This document shows, in pieces, positions 35,041 through 43,200 of a stretch of 64,000 bases of DNA. The notes under the pieces are model-generated. The model was given only the letters and a program-made list of their open reading frames with translations. It did not search any database and was not told the DNA's origin. The DNA is taken from positions 1-64,000 of the forward strand of contig CANJPU010000023.1 in assembly GCA_947476285.1 (NCBI GenBank), written 5' to 3'. Source of the DNA: Comamonadaceae bacterium (lineage in GTDB: Bacteria; Pseudomonadota; Gammaproteobacteria; Burkholderiales; Burkholderiaceae_C). Every line of letters begins with the position of its first letter. Positions within the stretch are counted from its first letter, which is position 1. The translations under genes were made by a program, and so were the position numbers.

Positions 35041-36063
35041 ATGGATGAAAGATTGCGCTGGCTCGCACAGCCGTCTGGACTTGACCGCCGCAGCATGCTG
35101 CGGCTTTGCGCGGCCACTGCTGCATCGCTCGGTCTGCCCGGTGCCAAAGCGCAAACCAGCGCCGCCTATCCGAATCGATCGATTCGCTTTGTGCTGCCCG
35201 CAGCGCCCGGCGGTACGGGTGACGCGCTGGCCAGGGTGATTGCACAGGAGCTTGCAAAGAATGTCGGTCAATCGGTGGTGATTGACAACCGCACCGGCGC
35301 AGCCGGTATCGTGGGCACTGAATTGGCCGCAAACTCTGCGCCCGACGGCTACTCGGTGCTGGTGGGAACAGCAGGCGCGATGGTGGTCAACCCGAGTCTT
35401 TACAAGAAGCTCCCATACGACTCCGTCAAGAGCTTCGAGCCGGTGGCGATCATGGCCTTCTCCCCCTTGATGCTGATCGCCAATCCGTCGCTTCCGGTCA
35501 AGACAATTGGTGACCTGATCGCATTGGCAAAGTCCAAGCCGGGGCAACTGACCTATGCCTCCGCCGGCAGCGGAAGCACGCCGCACCTGGCTGGCGAACT
35601 GTTTCGCCTGATGACAGGTGTGGATATGCTGCACGTGCCCTACAAAGGCAGTACGCCGGGCGTCACGGCGGTCATGTCGGGTGAAGCGTCGGTCATGTTC
35701 ACCGGCATCTCGTCTTGCATCGGGCAGGTCAAGGCCGGCAAGCTGCGTGGTGTGTCGGTCAACGGTGTCAAGCGTTCCTTGGCCCTGCCCGATGTGCCCA
35801 CCGCGAGCGAGTCCGGCCTGCCGGGCTTTGTGGCCGATTTTTGGTATGGCGCGTTTGTGCCTGCAGGAACGCCGCGTGCCATCGTCACCACGCTCAATAC
35901 CGAGGTGAACAAGATTCTTAACCTGGCCGAGATCAAGGACAAGCTGGTCAATCTCGGAATCGAGCCGGGCGGCGGCACTGCCGAGCAGTTGGGCGAAACC
36001 GTGCGCAAGGATCGGGACCGTTGGGCCGATGTGATCAAGACTTCAGGCATGAAGGTTGATTGA
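35041..36063 (+). CDS. Bug-family periplasmic solute receptor 6 (module A)
   Basis: A 340-residue receptor. The long N-terminus holds a Tat-like RR motif (GLDRRSMLRLCAATAASLGL) before cleavage near AKAQ, then YPNRSIRFVLPAAPGGTGD. CAGGAGAC precedes ATG 35041. Inserted between dehydratase and lyase in module A, so its ligand is probably the substrate of those enzymes, a di- or tricarboxylate. Confidence 0.87.
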   Translation: MDERLRWLAQPSGLDRRSMLRLCAATAASLGLPGAKAQTSAAYPNRSIRFVLPAAPGGTGDALARVIAQELAKNVGQSVVIDNRTGAAGIVGTELAANSAPDGYSVLVGTAGAMVVNPSLYKKLPYDSVKSFEPVAIMAFSPLMLIANPSLPVKTIGDLIALAKSKPGQLTYASAGSGSTPHLAGELFRLMTGVDMLHVPYKGSTPGVTAVMSGEASVMFTGISSCIGQVKAGKLRGVSVNGVKRSLALPDVPTASESGLPGFVADFWYGAFVPAGTPRAIVTTLNTEVNKILNLAEIKDKLVNLGIEPGGGTAEQLGETVRKDRDRWADVIKTSGMKVD

Positions 36064-36111
36064 GCGGCAGACCCAGTCAACAAGCAACAACAACACCAGC
36101 AGGAGTCGGAT

Positions 36112-36990
36112 TTGAAACCCACCACCAAGTTACGCGAGCTGCTCGCCCGGCCTGGAATCATCACGCTGCCCGGCGCATACGATTGCATCGGAGCGCGATT
36201 CATCGAATCGGAAGGGTTCCCCGCCGCGTACATGACGGGGGCCGGCACGGCCGCAGCCCGCACCGGCCGGCCTGACGTTGGGCTGATCACGATGAGCGAG
36301 ATGGTTGACAACGCGCGCAGGATGGCACGGGCTGTTGATATTCCGATGATCGTCGATGCCGACACCGGCTATGGCAACGTGCTCAACGTCATGCGCACGG
36401 TCGAGGAATTCGAAGCCGCTGGCGTCGCCGCGATTCAAATCGAAGATCAGGTCTTCCCCAAAAAGTGCGGCCACTACGAAGGCAAGCAGGTCATTCCCGC
36501 CGATGAGATGGTGCAGAAAATCCGCATGGCCGTGGACACCCGGCGCGACAAGGATCTGGTCGTCATCGCGCGAACCGACGCCATCGCGGTCAAGGGCTTT
36601 GATGACGCAATGGCGCGGGCCCGCGCCTACGATGAAGCTGGCGCGGATGTGCTGTTCATCGAGGCACCGCGCACGCTGGAGCAAATCAAAACCATCGGAA
36701 GCTCGTTCAAGAAGCCACTTTTGTTCAACATGGCCACCAGCGGCAAGACGCCGATGCTCAGTACCCAGGAGATGGAGGCTTACGGTTTCAAGATTGCGCT
36801 TTTTGCCGGAACCGGCATGTACATGTTCGCCCACGTGATGCAAAACTTTCTTCGCGATCTGGCCAAGACCGGCAGCTTCGAGCAGCACAGGGATCAGATG
36901 ATGCCCTTCACCGAGTTGTGGAAGATCATGGGTTCGGCTGACATCGAACGCATGGAGCAGACTTACGGCGTGAGCGCAGGGCGCGAGTGA
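36112..36990 (+). CDS. Module A: isocitrate lyase/PEP mutase-family lyase
   Basis: A 292-residue TIM-barrel enzyme starting at TTG (CAGGAG upstream). The motif KKCGH (117-121, in FPKKCGHYEGK) holds the catalytic Cys of 2-methylisocitrate lyase, dimethylmalate lyase and relatives; metal-site acids are in VDADTGYG (81-88) and IEDQ (110-113). It would split a 2-hydroxy dicarboxylate, for example 2,3-dimethylmalate to propionate and pyruvate. With the dehydratase it repeats the logic of the last steps of nicotinate fermentation or of AcnD/PrpB. Exact substrate not determinable. Confidence 0.85.
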   Translation: MKPTTKLRELLARPGIITLPGAYDCIGARFIESEGFPAAYMTGAGTAAARTGRPDVGLITMSEMVDNARRMARAVDIPMIVDADTGYGNVLNVMRTVEEFEAAGVAAIQIEDQVFPKKCGHYEGKQVIPADEMVQKIRMAVDTRRDKDLVVIARTDAIAVKGFDDAMARARAYDEAGADVLFIEAPRTLEQIKTIGSSFKKPLLFNMATSGKTPMLSTQEMEAYGFKIALFAGTGMYMFAHVMQNFLRDLAKTGSFEQHRDQMMPFTELWKIMGSADIERMEQTYGVSAGRE

Positions 36991-37949
36991 TGAAATTTTT
37001 TGTCGCTCTGTTGGCGGCGCTGGTCATTTCACCGTCGGCGATGGCTCAGAGTTATCCGGCGCGGCCAATCCGTTTTATCGTGCCCTTTGCCGCCGGTGGT
37101 GGCACTGACTTGATCGCGCGGACTTTGGCGAACAAGCTGTCGCAGTCGCTCGGCCAGCCGGTGGTGGTAGAAAACCTCACCGGTGCCAGCGGCGTGATCG
37201 GCACGAATGCCGCAGCCAAGGCCAACGCGGACGGCTACACGATCATGATCGCGACGCCGACTTTCACGGTCAACCCCAGCCTGATGTCAAAGATTCCTTA
37301 CGATGCCATCAAGGACTTTGCCCCCATCTCGCTCGTGGCCAGAGCGCCGCATCTGTTGGCGGTGAATCCGTCGCTGCCGGTCACATCTGTGAAGGAACTG
37401 GTGGCTTTGGCGAAATCGCAAAATGTGCCGCTCACGTTTTCTTCGGGCAGTGTGGGTGGCTCCAGCCATCTGGGCGGCGAGCTTTTCAGCTCGTTCGCCG
37501 GCATCAAGATGACGCACATCCCCTACAAGGGCACCGGAGAGGCGGCCATTGCGGTGGTCAGTGGTACGGTGGCACTTGCGTTTCTTGACATGCAAACCAT
37601 GTTGCCGCTGGTCAAGAGCGGGCGGCTGCGCGCCATTGCAGTCACAAGCCCTTCGCGCTCTTCGGTTGCGCCCGATCTGCCAACCGTGGCCGAATCAGGC
37701 TACCCCGAGTTTCAATCGGGCCTGTGGTACGGCTTGCTCGCACCCGCCGGCACCCCTGCCAGGATCATCGCCACACTCAATGCCGAGGTGGTCAAGATCA
37801 TGCAGAGCGCGGACATCCGCAAGACGCTGGGCAGCGAGGGTGCCGAGGCAGTGGGCAGCACGCCCGAGGCCTTCGCCGAAGTCATCAAGACCGAAATTCC
37901 GCGCTGGAACAAACTGGTCAAGGAAGTTGGGATTCGCCCGACGAATTGA
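36990..37949 (+). CDS. Bug-family periplasmic solute receptor 7 (module A)
   Basis: A 319-residue receptor. The ATG shares one base with the lyase stop (TGATG), so translation is coupled. Signal MKFFVALLAALVISPSAMAQ; ligand loop YPARPIRFIVPFAAGGGTDL. It differs clearly from receptor 6, so module A has two receptors, perhaps for substrate and a related compound. It is the last gene of the operon. Confidence 0.88.
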   Translation: MKFFVALLAALVISPSAMAQSYPARPIRFIVPFAAGGGTDLIARTLANKLSQSLGQPVVVENLTGASGVIGTNAAAKANADGYTIMIATPTFTVNPSLMSKIPYDAIKDFAPISLVARAPHLLAVNPSLPVTSVKELVALAKSQNVPLTFSSGSVGGSSHLGGELFSSFAGIKMTHIPYKGTGEAAIAVVSGTVALAFLDMQTMLPLVKSGRLRAIAVTSPSRSSVAPDLPTVAESGYPEFQSGLWYGLLAPAGTPARIIATLNAEVVKIMQSADIRKTLGSEGAEAVGSTPEAFAEVIKTEIPRWNKLVKEVGIRPTN

Positions 37950-37959
37950 AGGCCAGTCC

Positions 37960-38256
37960 TCAGAGCCGAACGGCGGGCGCCAAAGAATTGTTGTCCAGCC
38001 CTTGGGCCACACCCAGAGCCCATGCCTGCCACTGCTGGGCGGCCGCCTGGGTTACAGCGCTTGCGCCCACTGAGATCTGAGCCATGGTTGTTGCCACGAT
38101 GCCGCGAATATGCTCGGCACGCTGCGCATCGCCAGCACTGTCAGCCAGGGCGGCGACTTGAGTGGTGTTGCGTTCTTGAGCCTGCGGGCTGATGGCCCGC
38201 TGCGCGGCTTGCTCGGCCATCGCTGCCAAGGAAGAGGGGGAGGTGTCGGTGGTCAT
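37960..38256 (-). CDS. Hypothetical Ala/Gln-rich small protein
   Basis: A 98-residue frame, MTTDTSPSSLAAMAEQAAQR and on, with about a quarter Ala and many Gln, no signal peptide or Cys, and predicted all-helical. Codon third positions are GC-rich like those of neighbours, supporting coding. The ribosome binding site is weak (AGGGCAG). It lies convergent with receptor 7. Phasin-like or RebB-like helical proteins have similar composition, but no motif supports either. Confidence 0.45.
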   Translation of the reverse strand: MTTDTSPSSLAAMAEQAAQRAISPQAQERNTTQVAALADSAGDAQRAEHIRGIVATTMAQISVGASAVTQAAAQQWQAWALGVAQGLDNNSLAPAVRL

Positions 38257-38415
38257 GACTGCCCTGGTTGTCGAGGTGAAAAGGCTGGCGGGTGCCAGGC
38301 GTGGGCATGCTGTCCGATGGAGAGCTGAGTATAGTTTAGATGCCGGGCATCGGCTGACGCGACACGCGACACATACCGCATGACGCGGGGCGTGCTTGGG
38401 TCGGCTCAGCTCCGC

Positions 38416-38964
38416 TCAACGTATCAGGCGGTCGAGCTCTGTCTGGTCCAATCCCTTTTGCTTGTAGTGTTCGCGGGCGCTGGCCAGCTTGGTGAACACG
38501 TCCTCGTAGCCGACCACGCGGTCGCCGTCCATGTAGTTGTACCCGGCAGCCACATGAAACCAGGTGATCATCTCGGGCACGTCAGGCGGCACCACGAGGG
38601 TATGGGTTTCGCCGGGTGCCTCCATCACAAAGGAGCCCTCGGTGGCAATCCAGTCGTGTTCCAGGTAGAACCAGCTACCCTTCATGACATGGGCGTGAAC
38701 GGCGCCGAAGTGGCGGTGGCAAGACAGGACGCCTGACTGCCTCACACGCAACAGGTTGACATAGTAGCCCTGCGTCACGCCAAAGCACAGCGGCAGGAAG
38801 GCCACGTTGTTCGCTTGCTGCACCCATCGGTCCTCGGGCACGCTGTTGATGTCCTGAATGAATATTTCAGGGCGGGCATTCGGTGGCAGCGGAATGCGTG
38901 AGGGCTCGATTCCAGCGGGATTGCGCGATGCGCGCTGGGTGGGGGCGGTTTGTGTCGTTGTCAT
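38416..38964 (-). CDS. Cupin dioxygenase-like protein (DAD/ChrR type)
   Basis: A 182-residue single cupin. VLSCHRHFGAVHAHVMKGSW and the second motif SFVMEAPGETHTLVV provide the His-rich Fe(II) site. Relatives include 2,4'-dihydroxyacetophenone dioxygenase and acetylacetone-cleaving enzymes, which cut a C-C bond next to a carbonyl with O2. Last gene of the eight-gene operon; begins 13 bases after the AtuA-associated gene. An in-frame ATG at 38991 overlapping that gene is an alternative start. Confidence 0.75.
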   Translation of the reverse strand: MTTTQTAPTQRASRNPAGIEPSRIPLPPNARPEIFIQDINSVPEDRWVQQANNVAFLPLCFGVTQGYYVNLLRVRQSGVLSCHRHFGAVHAHVMKGSWFYLEHDWIATEGSFVMEAPGETHTLVVPPDVPEMITWFHVAAGYNYMDGDRVVGYEDVFTKLASAREHYKQKGLDQTELDRLIR

Positions 38965-38977
38965 GTTTGTCCGAGCT

Positions 38978-39310
38978 TCATGTCTGGCCATCGATGGGCA
39001 TCAACAACAGTGCGTCTCCAAGCGCCTTGCCTTGTGGGTCCAGCCTGAGAGACCGCATGGGGCCGCCATCCAGGATCTGGGTGAGCACCAGGTTGACTGC
39101 GTTGAGATTGGGCAATGGGTAGCAGCGCACCTGGCCCTTGCAGATGTCGGAGAAATGGGCTGCCACCCGCTGCGGCGTGAGCAGGCGCAACAGCAGGGGA
39201 TAGTGCCTGGGTTCTCGTGCGGCGACGCCGATGTTCACCATGTCGCCTTTGTCGCCGGAGTGCGCCCAGGCGATGTCAGCCAGCAGTCGGGGCTGCGTCG
39301 TGTTCGTCAT
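38978..39310 (-). CDS. AtuA-associated small protein
   Basis: A 110-residue protein: LLADIAWAHSGDKGDMVNIG followed by PLLLRLLTPQRVAAHFSDI and NLNAVNLVLTQILDGG. This domain forms the C-terminal part of longer AtuA-type proteins or a separate gene next to them. The start overlaps the atuA-like stop (ATGA). Biochemical role is unknown; AtuA is required for acyclic terpene use in Pseudomonas. Confidence 0.82.
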   Translation of the reverse strand: MTNTTQPRLLADIAWAHSGDKGDMVNIGVAAREPRHYPLLLRLLTPQRVAAHFSDICKGQVRCYPLPNLNAVNLVLTQILDGGPMRSLRLDPQGKALGDALLLMPIDGQT

Positions 39311-40716
39311 GCCAATTGCCCTTTGCTGCTGTCCGCAGCCTGGGGAAAGCTCACCCGGGCTTTGACTTTGTCCACTGCAATGGTCGTGCCCCAGTGCGTG
39401 TAAATTTGCGCCACTTGGCCTCTGCCGCCTGCAAGCGAGCCGGCCAAGGCGGGCGGGCCGTGGTGCATCGGTGCTTGCAGGGCTGACAGGCGGTGCGCGT
39501 CTGCGCGGTGTGCGGTGCGGGCGCAATAGCGCGCGAAGGCCTCGGGTGGATCGGCGGCGACCGCACCCAGCACAGCCAGGCGCCCGCCGTGGATCGCGCC
39601 TGTGCCAAAGACGTCGCTGCGGCTCGCATCGATGCGCAAGCCCAGCCGCGCCACAGTGGCTTCGATCTTGTGCAGTGTCGCACGGGCCTTGGCCGCCGCC
39701 TGAGGCCATGCATAAGGCCACATCAAAATCACCCGCCAGCCGTCCGCGTAGGTCATGGACACCTTCAGTGTCGACGGGGGCGGCGAGCCCTTGATGCCGA
39801 AGACGCGCACCCGGTCGCCGCCCAGATCTTCCAGTGCGATGGTGGTCCAGTCCACCGTGGCGTCGGGCGTGAGCACCGCGCGCGGGTCGAAGATTTCGTG
39901 GAGCAATTGCTCGGTGGCGGTTGCGCAATTGACGATGCCGCCGGTGCCCGGTGCTTTGGTCAGTACGATGGTGCCGTCGCGTGAGACTTCCACGATGGGG
40001 TAGCCCACCTGGTCCAGGCTGGGCACTGTTTCCCAGCCGTGATAGTTGCCGCCAGTGGATTGGGCGCCGCACTCCAGCAGATGGCCGGCCACGGCACCGG
40101 CGGCAATGCGGTCCCAGTCGGTCCAGCCAAACTCATGCAGCAGCGGCCCCACGGTGAGGGACACATCGGCACAGCGGCCAGTGATGACAATGTGCGCTCC
40201 GCCATCGAGCGCCTGGCAAATCGGCGTGCCGCCCAGATAGGCATTGGCGCTGAGGATGCGACCGGCCACCTCGGAGAAAGGCCGGCCATCGTCCAGGCTG
40301 ACGAAGGCTTCTTGCTGCGCCAGCGCGGGCAGATCGGCCAGCAAGTCGTCGCCATCGACCACGGCCAGTTTGAAGCGATCGGCCATGCCCAGCTCGTGCA
40401 ATAGCGTCTGCACCGCGCGCGCGCAAGCCTGCGGGTTAAGACCACCGGCGTTGGTCACAAGTCGGGTGCCGGCGCTGTCCATCAGAGGCAGGATGTCGCG
40501 CAGCACAGTGAGGAAGTCGCTGGCCCAGCCCTTGGCTGGGTCTTTGTCCATTTGCGAGCGCATGATGCTGAGCGTGACTTCGGCCAGGTAATCCATGATG
40601 AGGTAGTCCACGCGGGTGCGGCTCATCAATTCGCGTGGCTCGCCCACATCGTCGCCCCATGAGCCGGCGCCGCAGGCGATTCGCACCACCTCCCTCGGTC
40701 TGTGCGTGTCGCTCAT
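39307..40716 (-). CDS. AtuA-like protein (DUF1446)
   Basis: A 469-residue protein from the AtuA/DUF1446 family: RIACGAGSWGDDVGEP near the start, YLIMDYLAEVTLSIM, VTNAGGLNPQACARAVQTLL and HIVITGRCADVSLTVGPLLHEFGW. AtuA is needed for citronellol/geraniol degradation in pseudomonads, where its reaction is unknown. Start overlaps the stop of the enoyl-CoA hydratase (ATGA) and the end overlaps the AtuA-associated gene, so all three are translated together. Terpene carboxylase genes (atuC/atuF) are not in the window. Confidence 0.85.
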   Translation of the reverse strand: MSDTHRPREVVRIACGAGSWGDDVGEPRELMSRTRVDYLIMDYLAEVTLSIMRSQMDKDPAKGWASDFLTVLRDILPLMDSAGTRLVTNAGGLNPQACARAVQTLLHELGMADRFKLAVVDGDDLLADLPALAQQEAFVSLDDGRPFSEVAGRILSANAYLGGTPICQALDGGAHIVITGRCADVSLTVGPLLHEFGWTDWDRIAAGAVAGHLLECGAQSTGGNYHGWETVPSLDQVGYPIVEVSRDGTIVLTKAPGTGGIVNCATATEQLLHEIFDPRAVLTPDATVDWTTIALEDLGGDRVRVFGIKGSPPPSTLKVSMTYADGWRVILMWPYAWPQAAAKARATLHKIEATVARLGLRIDASRSDVFGTGAIHGGRLAVLGAVAADPPEAFARYCARTAHRADAHRLSALQAPMHHGPPALAGSLAGGRGQVAQIYTHWGTTIAVDKVKARVSFPQAADSSKGQLA

Positions 40717-41480
40717 CGGCCTTGCCACTTGGGTTTGCGACGCTCGCGGAATGCGCGGGGGCCTTCCAGTGCATCTTCGCTCTTGTAGGCTTGCTCGAAA
40801 CAGTAGTCGCCCACCGGCAGGGCGGCCGAGCGCCCCATCTCGGTGGCCATGTAGGTCAGCTCGCGTCCGGCCTTGACGCCCAGCGGTGCATTGGCGACGA
40901 TGGTTCGGGCCAGCTTCATGGTCTCCTGTGCAAGCTGGTCGGCTGGCGCGATTCGGTTGACAAAGCCCAGCTCGTAGGCGCGTCGCGCGGGCATGGGCTC
41001 GCCAGTGACCAGCAGCTCCATCATGATTCTCTGGGGCAGCATCCAGATGAGGGGTGTGGCCCAGGGCGCGCCGCGGCCCCATCGCACTTCGGTCAGGCCG
41101 AAGGCGGCGTCCTCGGAGGCAGTGCACAGATCGCACATTTGAGCCAGCAAGAAGCCGCCCGCGTAGGCGATGCCATTGACCTGCGCGATCGTGACCTTGG
41201 AGACATGGAAGCTGCGACCCAAATGGGGAATGGAGGAGGGCGGCGGTGTGCCAAAGCTGGTGTTGGCCATCTCCTTCAAGTCGGCACCGGCGCAAAAGGC
41301 GCGGCCTTCGCCAGTGAGAATGGCCACATGGGCTTGTGGGTCGGCATCGAAGCGCTTGAACGCATCGACGATTTCCTGACGCATGGCGCCGTTCATGGCA
41401 TTGAGCTGTTCAGGCCGGCGCAAGGTGAGGATGGCCACGCCATCGTTCAATTCGTAGCTGACGGTCGGGTTTTCGGTCAT
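40713..41480 (-). CDS. Enoyl-CoA hydratase/isomerase
   Basis: A 255-residue crotonase. GEGRAFCAGADLKEMANTSF and VNGIAYAGGFLLAQMCDLCT form the oxyanion hole; the third segment AFGLTEVRWGRGAPWATPL carries a Glu in the position of the first catalytic acid. The end is RRKPKWQGR, typical of short-chain family members. Nine bases after the HpcH/HpaI gene, and overlapping atuA; the substrate would be an unsaturated acyl-CoA of this operon's pathway. Confidence 0.85.
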   Translation of the reverse strand: MTENPTVSYELNDGVAILTLRRPEQLNAMNGAMRQEIVDAFKRFDADPQAHVAILTGEGRAFCAGADLKEMANTSFGTPPPSSIPHLGRSFHVSKVTIAQVNGIAYAGGFLLAQMCDLCTASEDAAFGLTEVRWGRGAPWATPLIWMLPQRIMMELLVTGEPMPARRAYELGFVNRIAPADQLAQETMKLARTIVANAPLGVKAGRELTYMATEMGRSAALPVGDYCFEQAYKSEDALEGPRAFRERRKPKWQGR

Positions 41481-41489
41481 GGGTTTCTT

Positions 41490-42299
41490 TCAGGTGGTCA
41501 GGGGCGGCGGCTTGCCCCAGCGCGCATCCACGTCGCGCCGAAGGGCGCTGACCGCATCGAACAACAAGCCGGACTCGCTTGGAAATGCAAAGAAGGTGCA
41601 GCCACGCTGGGCCCAGGTTTCGCACTCAGCGGGGCTGTACTGGGCGATGCCCAGGCGCACGCCCGCACCAGCGGATGCGGCGATGATGGTCTCGGTGGCC
41701 GTCTCTACCAGCGGATCGGCCGTTTGCCCCGCACGGCCCAGATCGGTGGCCAGATCAGAGCGGCCGATGAACACGACATCCAGGCCGTTTTCCACGCCCA
41801 CGATCTCGCCGATATTTTCCAGACCTTTGCGGCTCTCGATCAGCCCGATCAGCAGCAGCTCCTGGTTGCACTCACGTGCGAACGCCATGAAGCGTGCGCG
41901 GTTGCCGCCATAGCCGGCAGCCCTTGTCTGGGTACAGGTGCCGCGCTTTCCGTCGGGCGCATAGCGCAGCGCCGAGACGGCACGCCGCACATCATCGGCC
42001 GATTCGACAAAGGGCACCATGATGCCCGCGGCGCCGATTTCCAGTGCATGCAGGATTTCCTTTTCTTCGATGCGCGCCACGCGCACCAGGGCCGCCATGC
42101 CGCACAGTTGCGCGGCGCGCACCATGTTCTCCGCGGTCTCCCAGCTCTTGGGGCTGTGCTCCTGGTCGATGATGACGAAGTCCAGTCCCGCCCGCCCAAG
42201 GATCTCCACCGCGCCTGGGCTGGGCAGGAAAGCAAATGAGCCAAGCAGTCGATGCCCGGCGCGTACCTGCTGCGCAAAGCTGAGCGAGCCATCAGACAT
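41490..42299 (-). CDS. HpcH/HpaI-family aldolase
   Basis: A 269-residue class II (metal-dependent) pyruvate-type aldolase. VIIDQEHSPKSWETAENMVR contains the acid/base His, VRVARIEEKEILHALEIG a substrate Arg, LLIGLIESRKGLENIGEIVG and VVFIGRSDLATDLG the metal ligands Glu and Asp. It would cleave a 4-hydroxy-2-oxo acid or a malyl-CoA-like ester to pyruvate and an aldehyde or ester. Starts inside the end of the TauD gene (8-base overlap). Confidence 0.85.
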   Translation of the reverse strand: MSDGSLSFAQQVRAGHRLLGSFAFLPSPGAVEILGRAGLDFVIIDQEHSPKSWETAENMVRAAQLCGMAALVRVARIEEKEILHALEIGAAGIMVPFVESADDVRRAVSALRYAPDGKRGTCTQTRAAGYGGNRARFMAFARECNQELLLIGLIESRKGLENIGEIVGVENGLDVVFIGRSDLATDLGRAGQTADPLVETATETIIAASAGAGVRLGIAQYSPAECETWAQRGCTFFAFPSESGLLFDAVSALRRDVDARWGKPPPLTT

Positions 42300-43200
42300 A
42301 GTAGCGCCCCCCGCGATCCTTGTTGTGCTGGCGGTAGAGCGCTTCGTCGCCAAGCACCTGCACCCTGTGCATCAGCCGTGGGGTGCTCGCGTCGTAGCCG
42401 CCCGTGGCCAGATGGATGGACGCGCAGTTGTCCCAGATCAGCGTGTCGCCGACCTGCCACTTGTGCGCATACGCAAAGCGTGGGTCTTCCGCATGATCGA
42501 ATAGAAAGTTGAGCAGCTCGTCGCTCTCACTGGGGCTCAGGCCAATGATGGACTTGGTCAGGGCGCGATTGACGTACAGTGCCTTGCGCCCGGTCCACGG
42601 ATGCACCAGCACCACTGGGTGAACCACCGCGGGCTTCTCGGCGCGCTGTTCATCGGTGTAGGGTGGTCTCTTGGAGCCCCTGGCGATCATGGCGCTCCAG
42701 AGTTGTTCAAACTCGTGCACCGCTTCCAGTTGGTCGAGCCGGGCGCGCAGCTCTGGCGCCAGCGCCTCATACGCCTGATACATATTGCGAAACGCGGTGT
42801 CCCCCAGCGGCTGACCGTCGCGCGTGGGAACCAAGTGGGCATGCAGCACGGTCGCGTGACCCGATATGCGGTTGTAGCAAAGGTCGGTGTGCCACATCTG
42901 GCCTGCGTCGGCCGAGCCCAGTGGTTTGCCATCGACCGTCAGATTGGACAGCACATTGATCTGAGGCAGATTGTCGTCGCGGAAAGTCCGGGCGACGTTG
43001 AGCTCCAGCTCGCCCAGGCGCTTGCCAAATCGGATCAGCGATTCGTCGTCATAAGGCTTGCCCGATATCGCGATCACCAGATTGTCGTGAAAGGCTTTTT
43101 CAATGAAGTCAAACTCTTCATCGGTAATGGGCTTGGACAAGTCGATGTTGTCCACGCGCGCGCCGAGCGCAGCGCCAGATGGTGTGACGGTAGGTTTCAT
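42292..43200 (-). CDS. TauD/TfdA-family Fe(II)/2-oxoglutarate dioxygenase
   Basis: A 302-residue oxygenase. The metal triad is seen as His and Asp in GQMWHTDLCYN and His in the segment NCASIHLATGGYDASTPRLM; MHRVQV supplies the 2-oxoglutarate Arg. It hydroxylates an unactivated carbon of its substrate, often an alpha-substituted acid. Its start overlaps the PrpD-like gene's stop (ATGA). Confidence 0.87.
   Translation of the reverse strand: MKPTVTPSGAALGARVDNIDLSKPITDEEFDFIEKAFHDNLVIAISGKPYDDESLIRFGKRLGELELNVARTFRDDNLPQINVLSNLTVDGKPLGSADAGQMWHTDLCYNRISGHATVLHAHLVPTRDGQPLGDTAFRNMYQAYEALAPELRARLDQLEAVHEFEQLWSAMIARGSKRPPYTDEQRAEKPAVVHPVVLVHPWTGRKALYVNRALTKSIIGLSPSESDELLNFLFDHAEDPRFAYAHKWQVGDTLIWDNCASIHLATGGYDASTPRLMHRVQVLGDEALYRQHNKDRGGRYYV

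Noticed and set aside
40635-42239. A 534-codon plus-strand frame across AtuA, crotonase and aldolase genes
   Set aside because: Opposite strand to three overlapping real genes, with no motif of its own.
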